Assembly: GCF_963664735.1 (NCBI RefSeq)
Contig: NZ_OY761553.1
Span: forward strand, 3,035,001 to 3,099,000
Length of the DNA: 64,000 bases
DNA from: an uncultured Cohaesibacter sp.
GTDB taxonomy: Bacteria > Pseudomonadota > Alphaproteobacteria > Rhizobiales > Cohaesibacteraceae
Reading direction: 5' to 3'
Of this stretch, positions 11,164 through 20,536 are shown piece by piece (the first letter of the stretch is position 1; each line of letters starts with the position of its first letter). Under the pieces are notes generated by a model, which had not been told where the DNA came from, searched no databases, and saw only the letters and a list, made by a program, of their open reading frames with translations. The position numbers were made by a program, and so were the translations under genes.

Positions 11164-11247
11164 AAGTTCGGTTCCTCTCAGTCTATTCACGTATGACTAT
11201 AGGTGTTGTTCTATTTTTTTGTTTGGTGATTGATTGCTGTTGCGCTT

Positions 11248-12072
11248 TCATTCCTCAACCGGCCCATGGCGAAGTCGAGCCAAGAGCGGCGGAATGGATG
11301 GAGCGATCAGGGCGATCGCCATCACCAAACCGGACGCCAGCACGGTCAAAATACCAACCGTTGGCACGAGCGGAGAATAGCCGGAAACCATTTTCGCATA
11401 GAGCCATTCCGGCAAGGTCGAATCTGCCCCGGTGGTAAACAGCGACAGCGGAAAGTTGCCCCAACTCAAAAGGAAGGAAAACAACCCGGCGGAAACAACC
11501 CCCGGCATCAACAGCGGGATGGTGATCTCTTTCATGATCTGGAAGGTGTTGCACCCCATGTCACGCGCAGCTTCCTCCAGCGTCGGGTCAAAGCTATAGG
11601 CCCGAATGGAAATCACGAGTGTGGCGATGGGCGAAATCCAGACCAGATGGGATATCACGGCCGTATGCCAGGTCGGCGTTACGCCGATGGCGTTGAACCA
11701 CATCAGAAGCGACAGGCCAAGCACCGTCTGCGGAAAGAAGATCGGCAGCAGGATGAGCTTCTGATAGAGCCGCCGAAAGCGCCAATGATAGCGCGCAAAG
11801 GCAAGCGCCCCGAAAAATCCGACCACCATGCTGACCAGTGTGACGATGGCAGCCACCTTGAGGGAGATCATCAGGAGCTCGCGCACCGTGTCACTCTCGG
11901 TAACCGAGCCATACCATTTGAGGTCATATTTGCGGATCGGAAAACTGAGATAGCGTCCTTTGGAAATCGAAGCAAAAAACACCGAAACCAGAGGCAAATA
12001 AAGAAAGGCCAGCGCCAGAATGCCATAGATGAACAGAACGATACGAGAGCGAGAGCGATCAAAAGACAGCAT
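11248..12072 (-). CDS. Spermidine/putrescine-type ABC permease (PotC/PotI-like)
   Basis: Inner-membrane permease of 274 residues with about six membrane segments. It carries the permease EAA loop with the form EAARDMGCNTFQIMKEITIP, which docks on the ATPase. Together with the upstream permease it forms the channel of a polyamine-type importer. Its start codon overlaps the stop of the upstream permease by one base (TAATG). It is the last membrane gene of the operon; the SDR gene follows after a short gap and may be co-transcribed. Confidence 0.88.
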   Translation of the reverse strand: MLSFDRSRSRIVLFIYGILALAFLYLPLVSVFFASISKGRYLSFPIRKYDLKWYGSVTESDTVRELLMISLKVAAIVTLVSMVVGFFGALAFARYHWRFRRLYQKLILLPIFFPQTVLGLSLLMWFNAIGVTPTWHTAVISHLVWISPIATLVISIRAYSFDPTLEEAARDMGCNTFQIMKEITIPLLMPGVVSAGLFSFLLSWGNFPLSLFTTGADSTLPEWLYAKMVSGYSPLVPTVGILTVLASGLVMAIALIAPSIPPLLARLRHGPVEE

Positions 12073-12926
12073 TAGTGCTTCCTCCCCATGATGGCATCCA
12101 GATCAACACGGTTCACCGCCCAAACGGCAATGCCTCCGATGATCATGATCAGAACCATGGAAATAGCCGACCCCAGAGGCCAGTTCTGACCATAGGTAAA
12201 GGCCGTTTCGACTTCGTCCGCGATGACGATGACCGCCTGCCCGCCAAGCAGTTTGGATTCGGCAACGGCCCCGGCGGAAAGAACAAAAGTCAACAGGCTT
12301 CCGACCACGATACCCGGAGCAGCAAGCGGCAGATCGATTTCCAAAAAGACGCGCAAGCGGCTGGCGCCAAGGTCCTCAGCCGCCTGTCTGGCATCGTCCG
12401 GCACCATGGAGATACCCTGTGCCAGCGGGAAAAGCATGAAAGGGAAATAGACATAGACCAGCCCGAAAATGATGACCGGCACATTATATAGAAGGCCTCC
12501 AAAGCCGGAGCCTGTCCAATAACGCCAATAGCCCTCGATGAGCCCGCCTTTCATCAAGGTGAGTACCCAACCGAACAGGCGGATATTCTCGGACACGAAC
12601 AGGGACATGACGACCCCGATCGTAATGACCAGCGTGAAACGCTTGAAGATCTTCGCCATCGCAAAGGCAAGCGGCCAGCTGATGATCAGCAAAATGAGAG
12701 TTGCCGCCAGTGCCATACCAAGCGACCAGGCAAGCGAGCGCCAATAGCCCTGCTGAATAATCTCAACGTAAGAGGAGAAGTCAGGCACATTGAGCAGCGT
12801 AAAAACCTTGGACGGCATGATCGAGAAGGCCGCAACCACAACCATTGGCGCGATGAAGCAAAGGCCCAGAAGGACCAGAATGGGCAACGCACTCAGCGTG
12901 CCCAGCCGTCTGTCCAGTCGTTCCAT
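12072..12926 (-). CDS. Spermidine/putrescine-type ABC permease (PotB/PotH-like)
   Basis: Inner-membrane permease of 284 residues with six membrane segments and an EAA loop (QAAEDLGASRLRVFLEIDLP). I chose the ATG at 12926, which overlaps the stop codon of the ATPase gene (TGATG) and suggests coupling; a frame extending to 12968 would run into the ATPase gene. It forms a heterodimer with the following permease. Confidence 0.88.
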   Translation of the reverse strand: MERLDRRLGTLSALPILVLLGLCFIAPMVVVAAFSIMPSKVFTLLNVPDFSSYVEIIQQGYWRSLAWSLGMALAATLILLIISWPLAFAMAKIFKRFTLVITIGVVMSLFVSENIRLFGWVLTLMKGGLIEGYWRYWTGSGFGGLLYNVPVIIFGLVYVYFPFMLFPLAQGISMVPDDARQAAEDLGASRLRVFLEIDLPLAAPGIVVGSLLTFVLSAGAVAESKLLGGQAVIVIADEVETAFTYGQNWPLGSAISMVLIMIIGGIAVWAVNRVDLDAIMGRKH

Positions 12927-13984
12927 CAGGCACTCTCCCTGATCACATGGGAATGCCGCGCACCCCAACCAAGCGTTACATTGTCATTGAACGCCCCGTC
13001 ATATTTGTCGTCCCGCAAGGTTTCGACGATCAGGCGCTTGCCTTGAGAGGTCATCACCTCATATTGCAAGCGGGAGCCAAGATTATATTCAGCCGTCACC
13101 TTGCCGGTTACCGAAATCTCGGCATCCTCTGGTCCGGTGACAAATTTCATATTTTCCGGGCGCACCATCAGTGTGCCAGTGCCATCAAGACCCAGCGTCG
13201 TTGCTGCCGCCTGGGAAATAGCGAGCCCCTCTGCATCTCCTGCCCCCAGATCGAACAGATTGACGTCGCCCATGAATTCGGCGACGAACTTGCTAACCGG
13301 TTTTGTGTAGATTTCATCGGCCGGAGCGATCTGCTCGAATTCACCCTTGCGCATGATGGCGATGCGGTCGCTCATGCCCATGGCTTCTTCCAGTGAATGG
13401 GTAATGTAAATGAAGGTCTTGCCAGTACGTTGATGGAGATCCTTCAATTCCTTCTCAAGCGTCTTGCGCAGGCGATAATCAAGCGCAGACAAAGGCTCGT
13501 CGAAAAACAGGATTTCAGGATCGAAGGCCAGGGCGCGAGCAAGTGCCACGCGCTGGCGTTCACCACCGGAGCACTGATTGACGCGCTTGGAATAGTAATC
13601 CTGAGGCAGCTGAAGAAGATCCAGAAGCTCAAGCGCACGAGCCTTGCGGGCATCGGGCTTCATCTTTTTGATCTTGAGAGGAAATTCGATATTCTGGCCA
13701 ACCGTCATATGGGGGAACAGGGCAAGGGACTGAAACACCATGCAGGTCGGCCGCTTGTTGGCCGGAACGATCTCCATGCGTTTGTTGCGCAGAAAAATAG
13801 CGCCATTGGTTGGCTCATCCATACCCACGAGCAAGCGGATCAAAGTGGTTTTACCACTTCCCGACGGGCCGACGATAGCCAGGAACTCGCCCTCTTCGAC
13901 CTTGAGGTCGATATTGTTCAAAGCGGTAAAGTCACCAAAGACCTTCAACAGGCCGGCGATAGTAAGAATTGGGAGGTTTGACAT
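12926..13984 (-). CDS. Spermidine/putrescine-type ABC ATPase (PotA-like)
   Basis: ATPase of 352 residues that drives the polyamine-type importer. It has Walker A GPSGSGKTT near residue 40, signature QCSGGERQRVALARALA, and Walker B EILFFDEPLSALD. A C-terminal TOBE-type regulatory domain (about residues 240-352) is present, as in PotA and other MOI-family ATPases. It is separated from the binding-protein gene by a stem-loop and overlaps the permease gene downstream. Confidence 0.91.
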   Translation of the reverse strand: MSNLPILTIAGLLKVFGDFTALNNIDLKVEEGEFLAIVGPSGSGKTTLIRLLVGMDEPTNGAIFLRNKRMEIVPANKRPTCMVFQSLALFPHMTVGQNIEFPLKIKKMKPDARKARALELLDLLQLPQDYYSKRVNQCSGGERQRVALARALAFDPEILFFDEPLSALDYRLRKTLEKELKDLHQRTGKTFIYITHSLEEAMGMSDRIAIMRKGEFEQIAPADEIYTKPVSKFVAEFMGDVNLFDLGAGDAEGLAISQAAATTLGLDGTGTLMVRPENMKFVTGPEDAEISVTGKVTAEYNLGSRLQYEVMTSQGKRLIVETLRDDKYDGAFNDNVTLGWGARHSHVIRESA

Positions 13985-14016
13985 GGTCTCGCTAGCAAAA
14001 AGAGGTCAGACAGGAA

Positions 14017-14049
14017 AAGGGGCGCGGCAGTAAACGCGCCACGCCCCTT
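14017..14049 (-). terminator. Intercistronic terminator-like hairpin after the polyamine-binding-protein gene
   Basis: AAGGGGCG (14017-14024) pairs with CGCCCCTT (14042-14049), with further GC pairing inside. On the minus strand it lies just after the binding-protein stop and is followed by TTTT. It looks like a partial terminator that lowers expression of the ATPase and permease genes relative to the binding protein. Confidence 0.7.
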
Positions 14050-14055
14050 GCGTCA

Positions 14056-15198
14056 TCAAGCGCGTTTGACTTCGTTATAGATCTTGTAGAGATCGTCATA
14101 TGATGCCACGGCATCATATTCCACGGAGCGTTCAAGCTCTTCAGGCAAGCTATCCCACTGAATAGCGTCCAGCTCCTCTGCGTTCCAAAGCTCGAACACC
14201 TCTTTGCTACCCATCTGGGCAACAGGGTTGTATGTGCCTTCAGCAAACCCGATGGCTTTGCAGATCTCAGGCGTTTGCACGAATTCGAGGAAATCGGATG
14301 CAAGAGAAGTCGGATTGGGGTTATTGACAAGGGAGGTCAGCTCGATCCAGACCACGCCGCCCTTACCGTCAATCGGGCCAGATTTCGGCGTAATGGCGCG
14401 CACGTTGGAAAGACCGTCAAGACGCGCCGGGCTGGAGGTATAGGTGCCACCAGTGAAATAGGCGTCGATTTCGCCATTGACCAAAGCCATATTCATGGCA
14501 ACCAGGTCGTCCGACATCATCTTGGAGCCGCCAAAGATCGCTTCGGCCGTTTTGCGGAAGGTGGAGAAACCGGCTTCATCCATCGGCTTGAACGGGTTCT
14601 GATCTCCGGTCAGGCACATATGCATGATGTTCCAGTTGTCATAGGTCAGGATACCGTAACGACCCTTCATCTTTGGATCAAGGAACAGCTTCCAGCCCTG
14701 ATCTTCCGCCAGTTCGCGGCTGATCTTGTCCGTATTGACAACGAAGGAAAACGGACCATAGCGCTGTGGCATGCCGATCAGGTTGCCATCATCAGCAAAA
14801 GCCAGCGGATAAGGACCTTTGAACTCTTCAGTCATCTTGTCGAAATATGGAAGGAACCGCTCCTTATCGAGCGGCTTGATCAGACCTCCCGGATAAAGCT
14901 GGGATTTTGCCCATGGCTGGTTCACGTTGATCAAATCCCAGACATTGACTTCGCCAGCACGCAGCTTGTTGATCATGTCAGGATCAGAGGTGCCGCTTTC
15001 GGCACGCACATTGGCACCCGGATGCAATTTGCGGAATGGTCCCAACACATCGTCCGTGTTGTACCCTTCCCAACAGAGAATGTTCAGGCGGTCATCCACT
15101 GCGGCGCGGGCACGCCCCATAGACCCAAGGGGGCCCATGGCAGCAACACCGGCAGTCAGCGCCAGACCCTTGGTAAAACTCCGTCTTGAAAGCTTCAT
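14056..15198 (-). CDS. Polyamine-type extracellular binding protein (PotD/PotF-like)
   Basis: Periplasmic binding protein of 380 residues, first gene of the ABC operon. The N-terminus has a twin-arginine export motif (SRRSFTKG) followed by a hydrophobic stretch and an ARA cleavage region near residue 32. The mature part has the PotD/PotF fold signs: LNILCWEGYNTDDVL at the start, PQRYGPFSFVVNTD, and a TGGTYTSS-type ligand loop. The substrate is likely a polyamine or another amino compound. The neighbouring kinase and phospho-lyase genes suggest a hydroxylated amine or amino acid (inference). The ATG has AAGGGG upstream. It is divergent from the kinase gene across 220 bases. Confidence 0.88.
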   Translation of the reverse strand: MKLSRRSFTKGLALTAGVAAMGPLGSMGRARAAVDDRLNILCWEGYNTDDVLGPFRKLHPGANVRAESGTSDPDMINKLRAGEVNVWDLINVNQPWAKSQLYPGGLIKPLDKERFLPYFDKMTEEFKGPYPLAFADDGNLIGMPQRYGPFSFVVNTDKISRELAEDQGWKLFLDPKMKGRYGILTYDNWNIMHMCLTGDQNPFKPMDEAGFSTFRKTAEAIFGGSKMMSDDLVAMNMALVNGEIDAYFTGGTYTSSPARLDGLSNVRAITPKSGPIDGKGGVVWIELTSLVNNPNPTSLASDFLEFVQTPEICKAIGFAEGTYNPVAQMGSKEVFELWNAEELDAIQWDSLPEELERSVEYDAVASYDDLYKIYNEVKRA

Positions 15199-15418
15199 TT
15201 CTTACCCCTTGTCTCGCCGTCCGCCCTTCTGACAGATCTTCCACAGTTCGGGCAGAGGCAATCCAGATTGTGAATGGTGATTGCATTGGTTTTTTGTTTT
15301 TGCGTATCCCATACTGAATGATTTTCAACAAAATGCAATATAATTTTGTTGTACTTTTCACATTTTCTGACTATCTTGCAACTATAACACATTCAGCACA
15401 TTTCAGGAGGACCAGTTC
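15199..15418. promoter_or_regulatory. Divergent promoter region of the amine module
   Basis: This 220-base AT-rich spacer separates the binding-protein gene (minus strand) from the kinase gene (plus strand), so it must hold both promoters. AGGAGG before 15419 is a strong ribosome binding site. The DeoR regulator encoded downstream may bind here, but I could not define a convincing inverted repeat. Confidence 0.45.
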
Positions 15419-16414
15419 ATGGGCGGCTTGTATGACGAGCAGATGGTCAATGAATTGCATCAGGGCGCGCAAAGCCTGGTAACCCAATGGGGCTTATCGG
15501 AAGCAACAGATGTCAAACTGCTCACCGTATCGGAAAATGCCACTTTTAAAGCTCATGATCCGATTGCAAACAAAACGGTGATTTTACGCGTGCACCGTCC
15601 TGGCTATCGCACAAAAAGCGAAATTGAATCAGAGCTCTCCTGGATAAAAGCCCTTAGAACCGAAGGCATCGTTGAAACGCCGGAACCCTTGAAAACCCGC
15701 AGCGGAGATCTGGTCGCTAGCTTCAAAACCGCCCATGAAGAGCGGGACGTTGTCGCTTTCTCCTTCATGGAAGGCAAGGAACCTTCACCTGATGAATCAC
15801 TGATTGACGGGTTTCGCCAGCTTGGTGCCATCAGCGCCCGCCTGCATTTGCATGCCCAATCCTGGGAGCGGCCTGTATCTTTTGTGCGAAAAACGTGGAA
15901 CTTCAACACAACCCTGGGCAATTCCCCTCTTTGGGGTGATTGGCGAGCCGCGATGGGCCTTACAGAAGAAGGCAAGGCCCTGCTGGAGAAAACATGTGAA
16001 AAGGTTGCCGAGAAACTGGATGTCTACGGCATGGGCAATGAGCGTTTCGGGCTGGTTCATGCCGATCTCCGTCTTGCCAATCTCCTCATAGACGGCAACA
16101 AGCTAGGCGTCATCGACTTCGACGACTGCGGTTTGAGTTGGTACATGTATGATTTTGCCGCAGCAATCAGCTTCATTGAAGAAGACCCAATTGTGCCCGA
16201 CTTGCAACATTCCTGGATCGAAGGCTACCGAGATTTTGCTCATCTGAGCGCTGAAGACGAAGCCATGTTCCCAACCTTCATCATGCTTCGCCGAATTCTG
16301 CTGACCGCTTGGCTGGCCAGCCATTCCGAGACCCCGACTGCACTGGAACTGGGTGCCAGTTACACAGACGGTACCCTGCGTATCGCCGAAACCTATCTAG
16401 GCAGTGCGTCATAA
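15419..16414 (+). CDS. Hydroxylysine-kinase-like small-molecule kinase (APH/choline kinase fold)
   Basis: ATP-dependent kinase of 331 residues in the aminoglycoside phosphotransferase/choline kinase superfamily. The catalytic loop reads H214-A-D216 to N221 (HADLRLAN), followed by the metal-binding D233-F-D235 (VIDFDDCG). The next gene encodes a class III PLP enzyme of the phospho-lyase clade. In animals hydroxylysine kinase (HYKK) and the phospho-lyase AGXT2L2 act in series on hydroxylysine, and in bacteria such kinase and PLP domains are often adjacent or fused. By analogy this kinase would phosphorylate a hydroxyl group of the imported amine. The exact substrate is unknown; homoserine or choline kinase activity cannot be excluded. 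AGGAGG supports the start. Confidence 0.8.
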   Translation: MGGLYDEQMVNELHQGAQSLVTQWGLSEATDVKLLTVSENATFKAHDPIANKTVILRVHRPGYRTKSEIESELSWIKALRTEGIVETPEPLKTRSGDLVASFKTAHEERDVVAFSFMEGKEPSPDESLIDGFRQLGAISARLHLHAQSWERPVSFVRKTWNFNTTLGNSPLWGDWRAAMGLTEEGKALLEKTCEKVAEKLDVYGMGNERFGLVHADLRLANLLIDGNKLGVIDFDDCGLSWYMYDFAAAISFIEEDPIVPDLQHSWIEGYRDFAHLSAEDEAMFPTFIMLRRILLTAWLASHSETPTALELGASYTDGTLRIAETYLGSAS

Positions 16415-16424
16415 GAGAAAATCC

Positions 16425-17756
16425 ATGTCGACAGAAATTCGTCAAATCCTGGACATGAACGCGTTCGACCCCGCATCCGCAGGCACAAACGCCAGTCCAT
16501 TGCTCAAACGACGCACCCGCAATTTCGGTGCCGCGTCAGTTCTTTTCTACAAAAAGCCTCTTGAGATCGTCTCAGCCAAAGGGTGCTGGATGACGGACAA
16601 GGATGATGTTTCCTATCTGGATTTCTACAACAATGTGCCTTCTGTTGGGCATAGCCATCCAGCAGTGGCCAATGCCGTCTTCGAGCAATTGAAAATTCTC
16701 AATGTCAATTCACGCTATCTGTATGAGACCACAGAAAGCTATATTGAGAAGCTCAAGACCACCTTGCCGGATCATCTGGGCAATGTGGTCATGGCCTGCA
16801 GTGGCAGTGAGGCCAACGATCTTGCGCTCCGAATCGCCATGACGAACAGTGGCGCAAAGGGCGTCATTGTGACCGCCACTGCCTATCATGGCAACACGTC
16901 CCTCATCACCGATATCTCTCCTTCAGCGTTCAAGAAAGGCCACTCACCAGATTGGGTTGCCATCGTCCCCGAACCGAGCCGCGCCTCTTATGGCGATGAC
17001 ATTCCGGGAGGGTTCGCCTCTGCCGTCGCCGACGCAATCAAAAAGCTTGAGAAGAGCGGTCACGGTTGTGCGGCGCTGATCTGCGATTCCATCTTTTCCA
17101 GCGATGGTGTCTTTAGCGATCCAAAAGGCTTTCTCAAACCAGCAGTTGATGCCATTCAAGCCGCTGGTGGCTTCTATATCGCGGATGAAGTTCAGCCGGG
17201 CTTTTGCCGGACCGGCGAATGCTTCTGGGGCTTTCAGCGCCATGATGTCAAACCGGACATTGTCACCATGGGCAAACCCATGGGCAATGGTTACCCTGTT
17301 GCGGCGCTTGCAGTTCGCCCTGATCTGTTAGACGCTTTCTGCTCGAATGTCGGCTATTTCAACACATTCGGTGCAACACCGGGTGCAGCCGCGGCGGCGA
17401 CTGCCGTGCTCGAAATCATCGAAAAGGAAAGCTTGCAGAAAAACGCGCTGGAAACCGGCGCATATCTCAAACAGCAAATCCAGCTTCTGGCCGAACACGA
17501 CCATCATATCGGAGAGGTCAGAGGCGTTGGGCTTTTCATCGGCGTGGACATCTGCGAGGGCTCACCAGACAAACCGGCTCCCGCTCTGGCAACCGCCATC
17601 ATGAATGGATTGCGAGAAGAGCATGTCCTCATTGGAGGTGCCGGCCCCTATGGACACACACTCAAAGTGCGCCCTCCGCTTTGCCTCAACAAAGAAGAAG
17701 TCGATTTCTTCATCAAAGGGCTTTCCTCAGTCCTCGCCACCCTCAAGACATCCTGA
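16425..17756 (+). CDS. Class III PLP enzyme, phospho-lyase clade
   Basis: PLP enzyme of 443 residues with the class III aminotransferase fold. The PLP lysine is K284 in TMGKPMGNGYPVA and the cofactor-binding aspartate is D254 in IADEVQPGFCRTG. The motif TMGKPMGNG and the FNTFGATPG stretch resemble human AGXT2L1/AGXT2L2, which do not transaminate but remove phosphate and ammonia from phosphoethanolamine or phosphohydroxylysine. Preceded by a kinase of the matching family, it is best read as an O-phosphoamine phospho-lyase giving an aldehyde, phosphate and ammonia. True aminotransferase activity remains possible. I chose the ATG at 16425, 10 bases after the kinase stop; an upstream GTG at 16404 overlaps the kinase gene. 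Confidence 0.82.
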   Translation: MSTEIRQILDMNAFDPASAGTNASPLLKRRTRNFGAASVLFYKKPLEIVSAKGCWMTDKDDVSYLDFYNNVPSVGHSHPAVANAVFEQLKILNVNSRYLYETTESYIEKLKTTLPDHLGNVVMACSGSEANDLALRIAMTNSGAKGVIVTATAYHGNTSLITDISPSAFKKGHSPDWVAIVPEPSRASYGDDIPGGFASAVADAIKKLEKSGHGCAALICDSIFSSDGVFSDPKGFLKPAVDAIQAAGGFYIADEVQPGFCRTGECFWGFQRHDVKPDIVTMGKPMGNGYPVAALAVRPDLLDAFCSNVGYFNTFGATPGAAAAATAVLEIIEKESLQKNALETGAYLKQQIQLLAEHDHHIGEVRGVGLFIGVDICEGSPDKPAPALATAIMNGLREEHVLIGGAGPYGHTLKVRPPLCLNKEEVDFFIKGLSSVLATLKTS

Positions 17757-17796
17757 TTTGGCAGGCATAAGGGAAATAAAAACAAAGTCAAACAGG

Positions 17797-18570
17797 TCAC
17801 TGCGGCGCAGTAACGAGACGGACCCCCGCCTCGTTTATCGCGGTGGCAAGTCGCGTCGGCGGAGCCTGATCACTGACCAGCACATCGATAGACTTCCATG
17901 TCGCATATTGTGCAGCGAAGCTCTCGCCATATTTGGAATGATCGGCCACCACCATCGTCCGCGTGGCGCGCTGGATCATTGTCGCATAGACCTCGCCGGC
18001 ATCAATGACCGCATCCGTTCCACCTTCTTCATCAAGACCACTGGCCCCCAGAATGGCCCAGTCGGCCCGAAAAGTCTGCAAAAAGCGAATTGTCTGGCCA
18101 CCATGCATTGCGCCTTCCTTGGCATAATAACGCCCCGGAGCCATGAAGACCTTGATTGTGGGATTCATCGACAAGGCGGTTGCGATTCCGAAAGCATGAG
18201 TGAGCACAGTGATATTGTTCATTTCGAAAGCCATGCGACGGGCCACTTGCATGGTTGTGGCGCCAGATCCGATCATGAAATGCTTCGAGCCCGCCAAAGC
18301 CGGTATCGCTGCCTTGGCAATGCGTTGACGCTCTTCTACCAGAAGATTATGGCGCTCGTTAAGCCCCGGCTCCTGCATGCTGCGCCTTGCAACAGCGCCT
18401 CCATAGGTCCTGCCGATCAACCCCTGTTTGGTCAATTCATCCAGGTCCCTGCGGATGGTTTCCGAGGAGACATGCAGTTTATCTGCAAGATCGGCAACGC
18501 GAAGACTGGGCTGAAAAGCCAACTCGTCCACAATGCGCTTCTGGCGGGTCTGTTTTTTGCTCGATGTCAT
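17797..18570 (-). CDS. DeoR-family regulator of the amine module
   Basis: Transcription factor of 257 residues: N-terminal helix-turn-helix (RVADLADKLHVSSETIRRDLDEL, about residues 23-45) and a C-terminal DeoR sensor domain of the sugar-phosphate isomerase-like fold (GSGATTMQVARRM). DeoR proteins usually sense phosphorylated intermediates, which suits a neighbouring kinase pathway. It is convergent with the PLP gene and divergent from the isochorismatase-fold gene, 65 bases away, so it may control that gene. No clear operator was found in the short spacer. Confidence 0.87.
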   Translation of the reverse strand: MTSSKKQTRQKRIVDELAFQPSLRVADLADKLHVSSETIRRDLDELTKQGLIGRTYGGAVARRSMQEPGLNERHNLLVEERQRIAKAAIPALAGSKHFMIGSGATTMQVARRMAFEMNNITVLTHAFGIATALSMNPTIKVFMAPGRYYAKEGAMHGGQTIRFLQTFRADWAILGASGLDEEGGTDAVIDAGEVYATMIQRATRTMVVADHSKYGESFAAQYATWKSIDVLVSDQAPPTRLATAINEAGVRLVTAPQ

Positions 18571-18635
18571 AAAATGAGCCTAGCCCAGAAGAAAAATCGT
18601 AGCAATATGAAGCCAATCGAATAGAGGAGATATAC

Positions 18636-19313
18636 ATGACCTGGAACTGGAAAACGGCCTATCGTTCCTTCTATTATGCAAGTGCCGAGGAGCCGGACGA
18701 TATTATTCTGGAGCCGGAAAAGACCGCCATTCTGGTTATCGATATTCAGAACACCTATATCGAGCCCAAAGAGGACGAGACCGAACAGAAAAGATGGCAC
18801 CCCTTCTTTGATCGCATGAACAAGACTGTCATTCCAAACACGGTTGATCTTGTCAGTTTTGCCAGAAAAAAGGGCATTGAGGTGATGTTCGCTCGGATCG
18901 CCTGCCAGACCCTTGACGGTCGCGATCGATCACTTAGCCAGAAAAAGCCCGGGTTCAATTATCTGCTTCTGCCCAAGGACAGACAAGACAGCCAGATTGT
19001 GCCAGAGTTACAGCCCGAGGGTGATGAAATCACCGTTCTGAAGACGACCGATTCTGCCCTCACCGGCACGAACCTGCGCTTGATCCTTCACAATATGGGC
19101 ATAGATACCGTTATCGTTGCTGGCATCTTTACGGATCAATGTGTCTCCTCAACCGTGCGCAGCCTTGCGGACGAAAGCTTCGATGTCTTGATGGTAGAGG
19201 ACTGCTGCGCGGCGGCGACCGAAGAGCTGCACAGGCAGGAGCTTGAAATCCTCAACATGATCTACGGGCATGTCGTCCGCCGACAGGATATCAAGGACAT
19301 GCTCGCTTCCTGA
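18636..19313 (+). CDS. Isochorismatase-fold cysteine hydrolase
   Basis: Cytoplasmic hydrolase of 225 residues in the cysteine hydrolase (isochorismatase-like) family. The catalytic triad is visible as D36 (LVIDIQN), K136 (VLKTTDSAL) and C169 (FTDQCVSS), so it should be an active amidase acting on a small amide, ureide or carbamoyl compound rather than an isochorismatase. Family members include nicotinamidase, ureidoacrylate and biuret hydrolases. The substrate is not readable. Its place next to the DeoR regulator and the amine genes suggests it works in the same pathway. AGAGGAGA before the ATG supports the start. Confidence 0.85.
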   Translation: MTWNWKTAYRSFYYASAEEPDDIILEPEKTAILVIDIQNTYIEPKEDETEQKRWHPFFDRMNKTVIPNTVDLVSFARKKGIEVMFARIACQTLDGRDRSLSQKKPGFNYLLLPKDRQDSQIVPELQPEGDEITVLKTTDSALTGTNLRLILHNMGIDTVIVAGIFTDQCVSSTVRSLADESFDVLMVEDCCAAATEELHRQELEILNMIYGHVVRRQDIKDMLAS

Positions 19314-19338
19314 TAGACGCATAAAAAGTCCTGCGATT

Positions 19339-20331
19339 CTAAAGCTGCGCCGCGCCCTCTTTTGCCGATTGATCTTCGGGTCGGCGGGCGTAGGTTTGGG
19401 CAATTACGGAACAGGCGATGAGCTGTATCTGGTGGAACAGCATGATCGGCAGAACGATCGCGCCCACCGCTGCTGCCGGGAAAATAGCACTGGCCATGGG
19501 AACGCCGCTGGCGAGACTCTTCTTTGAGCCGCAGAACACGATGGTGATTTCATCCTCACGCGAAAAGCCCAGAAAACAGCTGGTTTTCGCCGTCATGGTG
19601 AGCACAAAGGCGAGGATCACGGCATTGATCAGCGCGACGATAACGATATCCATCACCGAGAATTCATGCCAGATGCCGTTGATGACAGCGGCGCTGAAGG
19701 CCGAATAGACCACCATGATGATCGAGCCACGGTCCACTGGATTGAGATATTTCTTGTGCGCCCGCATCCAGTCTCCGATCCATGGCTGGCAAATCTGCCC
19801 AATCACGAAAGGCAGGAACAGCTGCAACATGATTTGCCAGACGGCGGAGAAATCAAACCCGTTCTTGCCGGAAACCGAAAGCACAAAGCCCACCAGCGCA
19901 GGCGTCAGGAAGACACCCAGAATGTTCGAGACTGAGGCAGCGCAGATCGCTCCGGGCACATTGCCGCGCGCAATAGAGGTAAAGGCAATGGAAGACTGCA
20001 CCGTGGAAGGCAAGAGGCAGACATAGACAATGCCTAGCACCAGATCATGGGGGAGTATCCTCTCTAGCGGGTGCATTGCCAAAATGCCAATCAGCGGAAA
20101 AACCAGATAGGTGGTGGCAAAGATGGTCAGCTGTAGCCGCCAATGCATGATACCGTCCAGCACTGTCCGAAAGGCCAGCTTTGCGCCGTGCATAAAGAAA
20201 AGGAGTGCAATGGCGAGCTTGGTCACCAGAGAGAAAATCTCGGCAAAGCGCCCGTGAGCGGGCAGGATGGAAGCCAGAATGACAGCGCAGACCAAGGCAA
20301 TGGTGAAGGGTTCAAGACGGATGCGAGGCAT
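19339..20331 (-). CDS. SBF-like transporter (YfeH/bile acid:sodium symporter family)
   Basis: Membrane protein of 330 residues with about nine to ten hydrophobic segments, of the SBF-like group (YfeH type). This group is related to sodium/bile acid symporters; the bacterial substrates are mostly unknown organic anions. Recognisable parts are LLPSTVQSSIAFTSIARGN and the CGSKKSLASGVPMA stretch, both typical of the family. I chose the ATG at 20331; a longer frame starts with TTG at 20373 and lacks a ribosome binding site. It is convergent with the hydrolase gene and divergent from yjbQ. Confidence 0.85.
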   Translation of the reverse strand: MPRIRLEPFTIALVCAVILASILPAHGRFAEIFSLVTKLAIALLFFMHGAKLAFRTVLDGIMHWRLQLTIFATTYLVFPLIGILAMHPLERILPHDLVLGIVYVCLLPSTVQSSIAFTSIARGNVPGAICAASVSNILGVFLTPALVGFVLSVSGKNGFDFSAVWQIMLQLFLPFVIGQICQPWIGDWMRAHKKYLNPVDRGSIIMVVYSAFSAAVINGIWHEFSVMDIVIVALINAVILAFVLTMTAKTSCFLGFSREDEITIVFCGSKKSLASGVPMASAIFPAAAVGAIVLPIMLFHQIQLIACSVIAQTYARRPEDQSAKEGAAQL

Positions 20332-20536
20332 GGAAGGGCCTTTTTGGAAACAGATATTACCTTTCTGTATCAAGCCCGGAAAACCTGTTCAATATCCTTT
20401 GGCCTGTTGCGGATAGCCTTCAGGACTATTCGCACATATATAGGAGTGCTATAAGTGCCATATGCATACTCATGAGGCGCGGCGATTTCATCATCCCTGA
20501 TAGCGCAGACCCAATAGCCATCCATTGATAGCCACC

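Noticed and set aside
11230..12075. Plus-strand frame of 281 codons opposite the polyamine permease
   Set aside because: The product is rich in Arg, Gln and His with no fold features; it mirrors a membrane protein on the other strand.
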